Counted from the stretch's first letter, positions 17,891-26,530 are shown. The stretch is 64,000 bases of DNA from Fischerella sp. JS2 (GCF_032393985.1 NZ_CP135918.1:3224001-3288000); one strand, 5' to 3'. Numbers and translations: made by a program. Notes: a model not told the origin generated them from the letters alone.

Positions 17891-18736
17891 TTACATTTCT
17901 GATGCTGAAGAACGATTGAAAAAGTTAGACAAATAGGCAACTAATACACCAATGAGAAAACCAGCTATATTGCGGACTAAAGGTAGCCAGTCAGAGGTAC
18001 GGGATACCACAGGCCCAATACCGAAAGCGATAAACAAAATTCCCCACAGAGGAGAAAAAATTAAAGCCCATTGCCAAGCAACAATTTGTCCTTCACGCCG
18101 GGGTTGAGCCGCAAACCCACAAACAATTCCACCGATGACTGAGCTAATCAGTGTCAGAATCCACTGTTCTCTTGGCAGTCCAGGAACGACACGGCAACCA
18201 CCCTGACGCAAACAAGTTTCAATTGATTCTAGAGCTTGGATGATTGCTCCGTCTTCGCCTTCTTCTCGTACAAAGTATAAGTTGCCAAAGCGTGTTTGTA
18301 GTTCTACCCAAAATGTGCGGGGTAGCAACTTATAAACTGCATCGCCAACGTTGAAGTTGAGAATATTACCACCACTGGCATCAGCAACTAATAAAACACT
18401 TTTATCATCAAGTTTCCAAAAGTTTTTAACCGCTAAACCTGGCGTACGGTCATACTGAGTTAAAACTCTCAACTTCCAGCCGGTTTCAGCTTCAAATTGT
18501 TCTAGTTTTTTAACAAGGTTTTCTTCCTGAGCAGAGGTAAGCGATTTAGCTAAGTCTACGACTGGAGTGGGGGTATCTGGTAGTAACTCTGGATTGTCAT
18601 AAGCATGAGCGTAGGGAGGATGTGTTACCCAAATAGACCCTGCCAAGAAAAACACTGCACAAAATACCAGAATTCGTCGCCAAAAACAATGCTGCATGGA
18701 CTTTTTTATACGATTCTCTACAGTAGATGTGAACAA
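17891..18736 (-). CDS. TPM domain protein, Psb32-like
   Basis: This 281-residue protein has an N-terminal signal or anchor (RRILVFCAVFFLAGSIWV followed by AHAYDNPELLP). A TPM domain follows at about residues 55-185, with VVDLAKSLTSAQE, FEAETGWKLRVLTQYDRTPG, DKSVLLVADAS and FNVGDAVY blocks. Two or three C-terminal membrane segments (about residues 200-275) follow. This architecture matches the cyanobacterial and plant Psb32/TLP18.3-related proteins, which associate with photosystem II and are linked to its repair and photoprotection. The assignment rests on domain order and is not proof of PSII association. The gene is monocistronic between repeat-rich spacers. Confidence 0.85.
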   Translation of the reverse strand: MFTSTVENRIKKSMQHCFWRRILVFCAVFFLAGSIWVTHPPYAHAYDNPELLPDTPTPVVDLAKSLTSAQEENLVKKLEQFEAETGWKLRVLTQYDRTPGLAVKNFWKLDDKSVLLVADASGGNILNFNVGDAVYKLLPRTFWVELQTRFGNLYFVREEGEDGAIIQALESIETCLRQGGCRVVPGLPREQWILTLISSVIGGIVCGFAAQPRREGQIVAWQWALIFSPLWGILFIAFGIGPVVSRTSDWLPLVRNIAGFLIGVLVAYLSNFFNRSSASEM

Positions 18737-18948
18737 GTTGTTTTTAAAGATTAGAGGAAAACTGATAATTCTTTACACTTTTTAACTTTAATCTAATTTA
18801 AGTAATTAGTCATTAATCATTGGTCATTGGTCATTGGTTATTAGTAATCGAGAAGAGGTTGTTAGGGAAAATTTTATTGGGGAAGAAGTCCAGCATCATT
18901 GGTCAATTAGCAAAGGACAAATGACTAATGACTAATGACTATTGCATA

Positions 18949-19728
18949 TTAAAGAGGTTTGTGTGTTGGTATACCAACAGCACGGGGATATTTAGTAGGT
19001 GTAGTTGCAATCTTCCGTAAGTACAGACAGTGACGAAGGCTAGTACTTAAGGGAGTGGTAAATTGTTCAATTGCTGCTATTTCACCACCAAGCTGTTTGA
19101 CAACATCTGTTAAAGCTGTAGTTTCATCTTCTGTCCAGTTACCCCGGTAAATAATAGCTAAACCACCCTGTTTGAGTAATGGTAAAGTATATTCTGCACA
19201 AACTGATGCATTACCAACAGCGCGAATCATAGCTACATCGTAGTTTTGGCGGTGTTGGGACTGCTGACCAATTTCTTCAGCTCTGCCAGTTAATGTTTTA
19301 ATATTCTCCAGTTCTAACTCAGGTAGGATGTTTTCAATAAAAGCTATTTTTTTGCGAGTAGAATCCACAAGTGTGACACTACAATCAGGCAGTGCGATCG
19401 CTACGGGAATACCAGGAAAACCCGCGCCTGTACCAAGATCAATGAAATGACGCGGTGGTGGAGTGGTGGGGTGGTGGGGTGGTGGGGTGAGATCTTTCTC
19501 CCCATCTCTTAGTAAGGGTGCAATTCCCCGTAGAGAATCCCACAGATGTTTTTCCCAAAATTCCTGGGGGTCGGTGATCCTGGTTAAATTAAGCTTTTGA
19601 TTACCTTCTAAGATTAATTCATACAACCTCTGCAATTTTACCTGCTGTTCGGCTGTGGGTTGCCAATTGAGAGTTTGCTGCCATATCTCTGGCAATTCTG
19701 GCAAAGAAGGCACGGTTAAGTTGTTCAC
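18949..19728 (-). CDS. rsmG: 16S rRNA (guanine527-N7)-methyltransferase RsmG with a repeat-derived insertion
   Basis: RsmG methylates G527 of 16S rRNA. The SAM-binding motif FIDLGTGAGFPGIPVAI and the downstream RAVGNASVCAEYTLPLL block identify it. I chose the GTG at 19728 (MNNLTVPSLPELPEIWQQ), which gives 259 residues and the usual family N terminus. The frame stays open upstream to an ATG at 19794, but those 22 residues (MYEEEKQLIYLPLHP) look like translated spacer. Between the WEKHLWDSLRGIAPLL block and the SAM motif there is an insertion of about 15 residues (LTPPPHHPTTPPPRH), encoded by an 8-bp tandem repeat at 19453-19489. The frame is preserved. Neighbouring spacers contain related repeats. 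Confidence 0.92.
   Translation of the reverse strand: MNNLTVPSLPELPEIWQQTLNWQPTAEQQVKLQRLYELILEGNQKLNLTRITDPQEFWEKHLWDSLRGIAPLLRDGEKDLTPPPHHPTTPPPRHFIDLGTGAGFPGIPVAIALPDCSVTLVDSTRKKIAFIENILPELELENIKTLTGRAEEIGQQSQHRQNYDVAMIRAVGNASVCAEYTLPLLKQGGLAIIYRGNWTEDETTALTDVVKQLGGEIAAIEQFTTPLSTSLRHCLYLRKIATTPTKYPRAVGIPTHKPL
19453..19489. repeat. 8-bp tandem repeat (GGGTGGTG) inside rsmG
   Basis: Four to five units of GTGGTGGG type lie inside the rsmG coding region. They are read in frame on the minus strand as a Pro/His/Thr-rich insert. Confidence 0.9.
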
Positions 19729-19903
19729 AGTTTCACTCTTACAAAAAATAGGGTGTAAGGGTAAATATATTAATTGTTTTTCTTCCTCATACACACCTAT
19801 ACTCTTACACCCCTATACCCTTTTGAACTTAACATTTTTAAGAATAGGTATTTTTAGTAAGCACTTTGGTGTTTAAAGGTATTTTTTGAAATTTGGATTC
19901 TCT

Positions 19904-20042
19904 CAGAACCCATTCATAAAGAACATTAAGACATTTGTGACCAACGTCTTGACGTTGTTTATGAACAAGAACCCATTCATAAAGAACATTAAGACATTTG
20001 TGACCAACGTCTTGACGTTGTTTATGAACGGGAACCCATTCA
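19904..20042. repeat. 63-bp tandem direct repeat with internal palindromes
   Basis: Two adjacent 63-bp copies begin at GAACCCATTCATAAAG (about 19908 and 19971) and differ only in the final bases. A third, truncated copy (GGGAACCCATTCACTATAAA) follows. Each copy contains CAACGTC-TT-GACGTTG and flanking TTCATAAA/TTTATGAA arms, so each could fold into a two-step hairpin. A 63-codon plus-strand frame reads through, but only because the period is a multiple of three, so I do not call a gene. Confidence 0.85.
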
Positions 20043-20106
20043 CTATAAACGTGAAAGCGATCGCAAATAACGATTAAATTTATAGCGTCTACAAACCAAT
20101 AACCGC

Positions 20107-20868
20107 TTAAGTTGCTGCTGCAAATCGTTTGTTAATTTCATCCCAGTTCAACACATTCCACCAAGCGTCTAAATAATCGGCGCGGCGGTTTTGGTATTTG
20201 AGGTAATAAGCGTGTTCCCATACATCATTACCCATTATTGGATATTTGCCTTCGCTGAGGGGAGTATCCTGATTGGGTGTAGTGACAACCTCAAGCTTGC
20301 CATCTTGATTACGGACAAGCCAAACCCAACCACTACCAAAACGTTTACCACCAGCATCGTTGAACTGCTTTTTCAAATTTGCAAAACTGCCAAAATTGTC
20401 TTGAATAGCGTCAGCGATCGCGCCGATTGGTTCACCACCACCATTTGGTTTCATAATCAACCAAAACATCGAGTGGTTAATATGACCACCACCATTATTG
20501 CGTACTGTTGTACGAATATCTTCGGGAACGCTGTTGAGATTACGCAGTAAATCTTCTACATTTTTGTTTTTGAGATTTGGATACTTATCCAATGCTGCAT
20601 TCAGATTTTTGACATAAGTTGCATGGTGTTTGTCATGATGGAAACGCATCGTAGCTTCATCAATGTGTGGTTCTAGGGCATTGTAATTATAAGGCAAAGG
20701 TGGTAGTTGAATTGCCCCTGAATTACCTGGCGTAGTAGGGGGAGTAGGAGTAGTAGGAGTAGTAGGAGGACTGGGAGTGGGGGTATTGGCAGAAGCACAA
20801 GCATCTAACGCAAAAGCACCTACACCTGCACCAAGTAAAACCAAAAAATGCCGACGTTGAAGAATCAT
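20107..20868 (-). CDS. sodA: Exported Fe/Mn superoxide dismutase (Mn type likely)
   Basis: This 253-residue protein joins an N-terminal export signal to a complete SOD. The signal has RR ([22 protein letters not shown]), compatible with a Tat or lipoprotein route: Cys24 is preceded by ALDA. A Pro/Thr linker ([20 protein letters not shown]) follows. The SOD domain begins at [16 protein letters not shown]. Metal ligands are seen as His in [12 protein letters not shown], His in [10 protein letters not shown], and Asp and His in [14 protein letters not shown]. The GGHINH form of the second block favours manganese. The enzyme would detoxify superoxide at the membrane or in the periplasm or lumen. 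The linker DNA (GTAGTAGGAGTA type) looks repeat-derived. The gene is monocistronic. Confidence 0.93.
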   Translation of the reverse strand: MILQRRHFLVLLGAGVGAFALDACASANTPTPSPPTTPTTPTPPTTPGNSGAIQLPPLPYNYNALEPHIDEATMRFHHDKHHATYVKNLNAALDKYPNLKNKNVEDLLRNLNSVPEDIRTTVRNNGGGHINHSMFWLIMKPNGGGEPIGAIADAIQDNFGSFANLKKQFNDAGGKRFGSGWVWLVRNQDGKLEVVTTPNQDTPLSEGKYPIMGNDVWEHAYYLKYQNRRADYLDAWWNVLNWDEINKRFAAAT

Positions 20869-20936
20869 AAGAGTTATTGAAGCAAATAAATTAGTGAAAT
20901 TGGTTTGCAGTTATTATTTTCGTTGATTTTGTCCCA

Positions 20937-22145
20937 TTAACTCCGTGATAATCGCTGTACTGCTTCACCTTGTAACAATTGGTGTGCTTGTGCAAGGACG
21001 CGAGGAATTTTATCTGCATGGGGACTGTGGTTGAGACATTGGCGCAAATCTAGTTTGTCTATTTGGTCTGCCTTGTTACCAGGGAACCAATGACTACCAT
21101 TGCCAAGCAGGTTGTAGCGCATTTTGGCGTAGTCTACCATATCGTAGGCGATCGCTAAATTCCACAGCCACAAAATTATCGGAATATTCACTTGTCCAGG
21201 CGTTTGTTCGTAGGTGGGCAAGTTGATGTGCCAGGTTTTGACCCAATCTTCTCCTAAAATTGTCATCGCTTCTTCCTCTAGCCGTGCCAAAATAGGCAGC
21301 AAAATTTCCGAGGCGTTACCCAGCAAATCTAAAGTTTTCAGGTGTTCATCAAAGTCTGTTGGTTTTGCTGCCCCTAAACTAAGAGTATGCACTTGGGGAT
21401 GACTCAAACAAAACAGATCGTTAAACAACATCGGACTCAAAGGGGCACAAAGTTCAATTAACTTTTGTGGTGGATTGTATAACTTCCCTCCCTTATCAGA
21501 TGGGCTAATAATAAATACACCCATGTCATGGCGAGTAGCAGCCTCAATTGCAGCCCAATTAAGTTGATTAATGTAATACCAGTGCAAGTTAACATAATCG
21601 AATTGATTAGTGTTAATTGTCTGAATAATAATATCTTTAGGAGCATGGGTAGAAAAGCCGATAAACCTAACTTTGCCTTGGGCTTTGAGCTTTTTTGCAA
21701 CTTCTAAACAGCCATCTACTCGGATAGTGTAGTTTAATAGTTCAGTATTGTTGATACCATGAATTCCTAGTAAATCAATATAGTCTAAACGCAGATATCG
21801 TAGCGATTTTTCAAATTCCTTTAAAAATACATTTGCATCTGCCTGAGGACTGACTTTGGTCTGAATAAGCAATTTTTCGCGCTTAAGCTTAGGTAAAATC
21901 CTCCCCAATTGCATTTCAGAAGTACCATAACCACGGGCAGTTTCGATATGATTAATACCTAATTCTATTGCCCGTTGAATTGTCGCTTCCAAATTTGCCT
22001 GATTATCACCTGGAATCTGCCACTGTGGTATATCTTGCCATTTATATTGGTATCGCATACCTCCACAGGAAAACACAGGCATTTGTAATTCTGTACGGCC
22101 AAATCTTCTGTATAGCATTAAAGGTATGGGTGTGAATAAACTCAA
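20937..22145 (-). CDS. Aldo/keto reductase family oxidoreductase
   Basis: This 402-residue protein has an aldo/keto reductase TIM barrel in residues 10-270 (MLYRRFGRTELQMPVFSCGG) and an extra C-terminal helical part. The tetrad region reads GINHIETARGYGTSE, with Glu instead of the usual Asp and with the Tyr retained. The Lys lies in LIQTKVSP and the His in DLLGIHGIN. This subtype (ETARGYG) is common in cyanobacteria; whether it is an active NADPH reductase is unknown to me. The C-terminal 130 residues (WHINLPTYEQTPGQVNIPI onwards) resemble those of large AKRs that carry a ferredoxin-like tail, but I see no Cys cluster. The Gfo/Idh/MocA gene upstream is divergent, with about 160 bp of shared promoter region. 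Confidence 0.85.
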   Translation of the reverse strand: MSLFTPIPLMLYRRFGRTELQMPVFSCGGMRYQYKWQDIPQWQIPGDNQANLEATIQRAIELGINHIETARGYGTSEMQLGRILPKLKREKLLIQTKVSPQADANVFLKEFEKSLRYLRLDYIDLLGIHGINNTELLNYTIRVDGCLEVAKKLKAQGKVRFIGFSTHAPKDIIIQTINTNQFDYVNLHWYYINQLNWAAIEAATRHDMGVFIISPSDKGGKLYNPPQKLIELCAPLSPMLFNDLFCLSHPQVHTLSLGAAKPTDFDEHLKTLDLLGNASEILLPILARLEEEAMTILGEDWVKTWHINLPTYEQTPGQVNIPIILWLWNLAIAYDMVDYAKMRYNLLGNGSHWFPGNKADQIDKLDLRQCLNHSPHADKIPRVLAQAHQLLQGEAVQRLSRS

Positions 22146-22306
22146 TTTGGTTGTTTGTTGTTTGAGACAAATACCAGTATATATTTGAGAAAAAGTAAGC
22201 TAAAGCTTACTGAATATAAATTTCAGTCTGTTTTAACGGACTAGAACTATGAGGCTTGGACTTAATTCCAAAGCAAACTATCAAATGAAGTTATTTAAAT
22301 AAACGT

Positions 22307-23458
22307 ATGTCATCCACACCCCAAGTTGCACCTTTTGACCCCAGTCTAGCAAATCAGCAACCCATTGGCGTTGCAGTTGTCGGTACAGGGTTCGGTCAAA
22401 AAGTCCATATCCCTGGATTTCAAGCCCATCCTCGTACCCAAGTGGTTGCTGTTTATCACCACAATATAGAAAAAGCCCAAGCGATCGCTCAATCACAGAA
22501 TATCCCCTACGCTTGTGATGCGATCGCAGATATTGTTTCTTTAAAAGAAGTCCAAGCAGTCAGCATCGCTACACCGCCGTTTCTCCACTACGAAATGGCT
22601 AAGGAAGTTTTGCAAGCTGGAAAACATTTATTAATAGAAAAACCTATTACTTTAAATGTAAATGAAGCTAAAGAACTTTATTTTTTAGCCAAATCAAAAG
22701 GTGTTATTGCCACTGTAGATTTTGAATTTCGGTTTGTACCCGGTTGGCAATTATTCTCGGAACTTTTATCACAAAGCTATGTTGGCAATAAACGCTTAAT
22801 TATAATTAATTGGTTGGGTTCTTCTCGTGCTGATGCTTCTCGTCCTTGGAACTGGTATTCACAAAAAGATAAAGGCGGTGGTGCGTTAGGTTCTTTGGGT
22901 TCCCATACTTTTGATTATATTAACTGGCTATTCGGACCTGTACGCAGATTAAGCGCCCATTTGACTACTGCAATACCCCAACGTCCAGACAGTAATACAG
23001 GTGAATTACAGCCAGTAAATAGTGATGACACCTGCATGTTGATGCTGGAATTAGCAGATGGGACACCTTGCCAAATTTCTATCAGTGCGGTTGTACATGC
23101 GTCCCGTACTCATTGGTTGGAAGTATATGGCGATCGCGGTACTCTAGTTTTAGGTAGCGAAAATCAAAAAGACTACATTCATGGTTTTCGTGTTTGGGCA
23201 TCTCAGCCTGGTAAACAATTAACAGAAATCGAAATTCCTAATAGATTAATCTTTCCGAAAAATTATGCTGATGGTAGAATTTCTGCATTCCTAAGAGTTG
23301 TGGATCAATGGGTACAAGGAATTGATCGAGGAGAAGAAATAGTTCCATCTTTGCGAGAAGGCGTTTATTCTCAGTTATTAATGGATTTATCCCATGAATC
23401 AAATATGAAATCAAACTGGATTGATGTGCCTAGTTTGGAAGAGTTTTTGGGAGTTTGA
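22307..23458 (+). CDS. Gfo/Idh/MocA family NAD(P)-dependent oxidoreductase
   Basis: This 383-residue protein has an N-terminal Rossmann domain starting at about residue 21 (GVAVVGTGFGQKVHIPG). The conserved EKP motif of the family (HLLIEKPITLNVNEA) lies near residue 112, with Lys as the usual catalytic residue. A C-terminal alpha/beta domain with GGGALGSLGSHTFDYINW follows, carrying the family's GG...G.H..D pattern. Such enzymes oxidise or reduce sugars, often nucleotide sugars. Its position at the edge of the glycosyltransferase island, convergent with it, suggests but does not prove a role in making a sugar for that island. The start at 22307 leaves a short N-terminal extension before the Rossmann fold. 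Confidence 0.9.
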   Translation: MSSTPQVAPFDPSLANQQPIGVAVVGTGFGQKVHIPGFQAHPRTQVVAVYHHNIEKAQAIAQSQNIPYACDAIADIVSLKEVQAVSIATPPFLHYEMAKEVLQAGKHLLIEKPITLNVNEAKELYFLAKSKGVIATVDFEFRFVPGWQLFSELLSQSYVGNKRLIIINWLGSSRADASRPWNWYSQKDKGGGALGSLGSHTFDYINWLFGPVRRLSAHLTTAIPQRPDSNTGELQPVNSDDTCMLMLELADGTPCQISISAVVHASRTHWLEVYGDRGTLVLGSENQKDYIHGFRVWASQPGKQLTEIEIPNRLIFPKNYADGRISAFLRVVDQWVQGIDRGEEIVPSLREGVYSQLLMDLSHESNMKSNWIDVPSLEEFLGV

Positions 23459-23489
23459 TAGCTTACAAAATGTATTTTTATTGTATCTA

Positions 23490-23553
23490 ACACCGATACA
23501 CACAAATAAACACAGATGAGTTATCGGTGTCCATCGGTGTTCATCTGTGTTCG
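23490..23553. repeat. ACACAGATGA / TCATCTGTGT dispersed inverted repeat
   Basis: The words ACCGATACACAC, AACACAGATGA, TATCGGTGTCCATCGGTG and TTCATCTGTGTTCG form an imperfect inverted repeat in the convergent spacer. Related copies occur at about 1003-1041, 31543-31575, 34034-34075, 34120-34160, 39863-39965 and 51872-51951. Confidence 0.75.
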
Positions 23554-23601
23554 ATTTCAACAACAATCAAATTTTCTGCCACCTATAATATCTATTTTTA
23601 G

Positions 23602-24534
23602 TCACAAACTATCCTTGAGTTGTCGCAATTGACTTTTCAAATTATCCAACTTACTTTGCCACTGATTTTTCTTAACAGGTGCAGGTATCTCTGCTACTGG
23701 TAAAGCCGGATTTAAGTTGCGGTAATATTCCCAAGTTTCCCAATAAGGACAACTAGGTTGGATGCGAATACCTGCCCAATGTAGATATTGTAGTGGTTGA
23801 TTTACTGTCGGATCAAATAGTACGTGTTCCTTAATTTGAAAATAGGGAGTTCCTGCCCAATTTCCTGGTGCTTTATCCTCGCGACGGACGATATTAAAAC
23901 GGCGAGGAATCCGCTTGAGGAGCATGTAGTTAATTATTGGTTGATCAGAAGTTTTTTGAGAGAAATCAAAGTATTCTGGATGAGCAGCACATTCGGTAAA
24001 AGTTTCGTATAAATCCTGTTTGGATATGAGGTTTTTCTTCGCACCCCAGAAACCACCATTAAAAATGTCTTTTAGTTGATTTTCAGTAAATATTTTATCT
24101 TCTATTACTTTGGAAGTAAAGACATTTTGAATTCCACCTAGATGTTGATAATCACAGCAGATAAAGTCTACTTGATTTAGATAATTGAGATTATCAATAA
24201 TTTTTTCAAAGACGACAATATCTGTATCAATGTACAAAAATTCATCAAAGGGACCAAACCAACAAGCCTGCTTTCGGAATTGATTAGGGCGAGCGAAAAA
24301 TTTCCCTCCAAAAGTTTCATGTAATTGATGAGATAGTTGATCGATAAACTCTAAATCTTCGTAAATTCCAACTTGATAATGTTTGCTGAGGGTGTTGGCG
24401 ATATTGTGATAGTTGTCATCATAAGGAATCATGACAATTGGTGTTTCTTGGTCATATAATCTGATACTGTTGAGAAGTGCGATCGCATGATCAGTGACCT
24501 GATCATTGGCAATAATATAAATTCCCCGATTCAT
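23602..24534 (-). CDS. Nucleotide-diphospho-sugar transferase-like glycosyltransferase (GT-A, copy 1)
   Basis: This protein of about 310 residues begins MNRGIYIIANDQVTDHAIAL and has a DxD motif in EFLYIDTDIVVFE, where a GT-A enzyme would bind metal and nucleotide sugar. Later blocks include GGFWGAKKNL and YLHWAGIRIQPS. It is paralogous to the adjacent upstream gene, which starts with the similar NGIYTLANDVVYNQLVALLN and has FIYLDADTLV. I moved the start to the ATG at 24534, five bases after the upstream stop and with GAGGTG ahead of it. It is the last gene of the minus-strand glycan island. The sugar and acceptor are unknown. Confidence 0.82.
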   Translation of the reverse strand: MNRGIYIIANDQVTDHAIALLNSIRLYDQETPIVMIPYDDNYHNIANTLSKHYQVGIYEDLEFIDQLSHQLHETFGGKFFARPNQFRKQACWFGPFDEFLYIDTDIVVFEKIIDNLNYLNQVDFICCDYQHLGGIQNVFTSKVIEDKIFTENQLKDIFNGGFWGAKKNLISKQDLYETFTECAAHPEYFDFSQKTSDQPIINYMLLKRIPRRFNIVRREDKAPGNWAGTPYFQIKEHVLFDPTVNQPLQYLHWAGIRIQPSCPYWETWEYYRNLNPALPVAEIPAPVKKNQWQSKLDNLKSQLRQLKDSL

Positions 24535-24538
24535 GAAA

Positions 24539-25549
24539 TTACACCTCAACTTTTATACCTAACTTTCTTAAAACTCGTGTTGTTAAACTTGGTGGTGCGT
24601 TATAAGCTCTGGCTTTAGTAGTAAACTTGGGTCGCTGTTCTGGCTCATGTAAATAGCGATAGTGTAAGAAAATATCACGATAGGGAAAATTAATATTTTC
24701 ACCATCACAAACTCTATTAAAAACTTTGGAAGATAAACCAATATAATGTAGATAAGTTAATCTATTGCCGCAATCAAAAAGAACATTATTTCGGTTTTCA
24801 AATTGTGGAGAAGTTACACAACAGCCAGTAGCTTGAATTGCAGGTAAATTGAGCGAAAAGTTATAAAATGAGACATTTGCTCTCATTCTCATATAGTTGA
24901 GAACAGATTGATTAGGAGCAGCCATATATAAAACATCTGATTCCCCTTCATTTAATTTAGCCAGTAACCAATCTCTTTGTTCTGAGGGAAATATACCTCT
25001 GTTAGAAGCATAAAAACCAGAACAGAAAATTTCTGAGTCAATCTGCTGTTGACTAAATATCTCTAAAAGTTTGGGAGATTTTAAGTTATAGATGTGAGCA
25101 GGGTCTTTATACTGAAAGTCGTAGACAACAAAATCATGATGATCCAACTGCTCAAAAATAAAATCTAGAGGCTGCATTACCAACGTATCAGCATCTAAAT
25201 AGATAAACTTTTCAAAAATGCTCTCTGGATCAAAGGCACAGTAACGACGATTTTCTCCCACTCTATAAAACTTTTTAATTCCTCGTTCTTGCCAAGTTTG
25301 GATAGCAGTTGGATGAGATTGCCATACTTGCAAAGAAAATTCTTCCCAACGAGCAAAAATATCAGGATTTTCTAACAAAGTAACATTCTTTCGCAATGCA
25401 ACTTCGCTGCGGACTTTATCTACTTGATCGCTATAAGCTATCACACATACAGGTATATCTGCACCGACGTTAACTTCTATACTGTTAAGTAATGCCACCA
25501 ATTGGTTATAAACTACATCATTAGCTAAAGTATAAATTCCATTTTTCAT
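24539..25549 (-). CDS. Nucleotide-diphospho-sugar transferase-like glycosyltransferase (GT-A, copy 2)
   Basis: This 336-residue protein shares the N-terminal pattern GIYTLANDVVYNQLVALLNS and the DxD-bearing KFIYLDADTLVMQP segment with the gene downstream, so they form a tandem paralogous pair. Further blocks FCSGFYASNRGIFP and RLTYLHYIGLSSKV match the corresponding parts of the partner. The function is inferred as sugar transfer from a nucleotide donor in the cytosol. The start ATG lies four bases after the stop of the GT10-like gene, so these three genes (GT10, copy 2, copy 1) are almost certainly one operon. Confidence 0.82.
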   Translation of the reverse strand: MKNGIYTLANDVVYNQLVALLNSIEVNVGADIPVCVIAYSDQVDKVRSEVALRKNVTLLENPDIFARWEEFSLQVWQSHPTAIQTWQERGIKKFYRVGENRRYCAFDPESIFEKFIYLDADTLVMQPLDFIFEQLDHHDFVVYDFQYKDPAHIYNLKSPKLLEIFSQQQIDSEIFCSGFYASNRGIFPSEQRDWLLAKLNEGESDVLYMAAPNQSVLNYMRMRANVSFYNFSLNLPAIQATGCCVTSPQFENRNNVLFDCGNRLTYLHYIGLSSKVFNRVCDGENINFPYRDIFLHYRYLHEPEQRPKFTTKARAYNAPPSLTTRVLRKLGIKVEV

Positions 25550-25553
25550 TTTT

Positions 25554-26504
25554 TTAGCCCTGTTTTTTCACAAAATTCGATACCCAATTAAGCAAATTTA
25601 AGTCATGTAAAATAATTTGACGAGCCTCAGCTATAGTATCTTTTGCTTCATACCAAGCATCAGGAGTTGCAGTGATTTCTTGAATATAGGCAATACCTTT
25701 TTCATCTAAGCTAGGTAAGCGTAAAAAACTACCGGATGGTAATAACTTATCGGCAGCAGAACCACCGTAATAAATTGGTAAACACCATGCTAAAAGTGCA
25801 TCCCATAATTTTTCACTGACATACCAATTATTGCCGCTATAATTTTCAATTGCCAGATTGTAATAGTACGGTGCCATACCATACCATTTGTTACCTAACT
25901 CGCCTGATGATTTTGTCCAGCTAGGTAAATCTCGTCCGTAGAAATCTACTTGAATTTCGCTCAATTGTAAAGTCTTTAAAAATTCTAAGCGCTGGCGATG
26001 GTTAGCAGTACGGCTAATTCCAGAAGTAATCCAACTGCAACTGGATATTTTTTCTGGTGGAGGCATTTCATGCAAATCTCGAAAAGAATTGGCATGATAC
26101 CAAATAGCAGGCATATAATCAGGAGTTGGAGCAAAATCATCAGGTCCTGATACGTAACCGCAATACTTTTGAGCTTCTTGGTAAGCTAGTTTATGTTTTT
26201 CTACAACTTCATATAAAGGTGGTTCACGTAGTAAATAAATTATTCGCTCTTTGGGAACTCTACGCAGAAAAGTTTCGATTTTGATCTCGGATTGTTGTGG
26301 TTTATGAAGTCTATCGAACCAAGATTTTTTTTGGAGAAATTTGGGAAAATTAAACTGATACATTAATAAAAAATCTGGTTGAGATGCCAGCGCTTGCATT
26401 TGTATATTTCCCCACACACCAAATGGATGGGGTGTTTGTTGCCATAGCCAATCGCCTTGTTTTTCTAGTGCGCGATAGCTGCTAATCATGCCAATTGTTT
26501 TCAT
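25554..26504 (-). CDS. Family 10 glycosyltransferase (alpha-fucosyltransferase-like)
   Basis: This 316-residue protein carries the C-terminal GT10 signature: AIENYSGNNWYVSEKLWDA followed by LLAWCLPIYYGGSAADKLLP. It corresponds to the F.L.FEN...(Y)V(T/S)EK(L/F)..AL.AG.(V/I)P(I/V)Y.G pattern that binds GDP-fucose in alpha-1,3/4-fucosyltransferases. The N-terminal half (IGMISSYRALEKQGDWLWQQ) is variable, as usual for the acceptor domain. It probably adds a deoxyhexose to a growing glycan. The gene is followed within four bases by the two GT-A genes. Upstream lies a 150-bp spacer with a dispersed hairpin at 26531-26560. Confidence 0.85.
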   Translation of the reverse strand: MKTIGMISSYRALEKQGDWLWQQTPHPFGVWGNIQMQALASQPDFLLMYQFNFPKFLQKKSWFDRLHKPQQSEIKIETFLRRVPKERIIYLLREPPLYEVVEKHKLAYQEAQKYCGYVSGPDDFAPTPDYMPAIWYHANSFRDLHEMPPPEKISSCSWITSGISRTANHRQRLEFLKTLQLSEIQVDFYGRDLPSWTKSSGELGNKWYGMAPYYYNLAIENYSGNNWYVSEKLWDALLAWCLPIYYGGSAADKLLPSGSFLRLPSLDEKGIAYIQEITATPDAWYEAKDTIAEARQIILHDLNLLNWVSNFVKKQG

Positions 26505-26530
26505 AGTAGTTAGTGGTTAGTAGTTAGTGG

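Noticed and set aside
17800-18945. Possible CRISPR array in the repeated units at 17.8 and 18.8-18.9 kb
   Set aside because: Repeat units are only 7 bp with no unique spacers of constant length, and no cas genes occur in the window. They are heptanucleotide tandem repeats.
19886-20077. 63-residue protein made of two repeated segments
   Set aside because: The frame exists because the 63-bp repeat period is divisible by three. The repeat has hairpin structure, and no ribosome binding site or conserved protein is apparent.
24534-24549. Overlap between the two GT-A genes from an upstream ATG at 24549
   Set aside because: The ATG at 24534 has a better ribosome binding site (GAGGTG), starts the conserved MNRGIY segment and removes the overlap.
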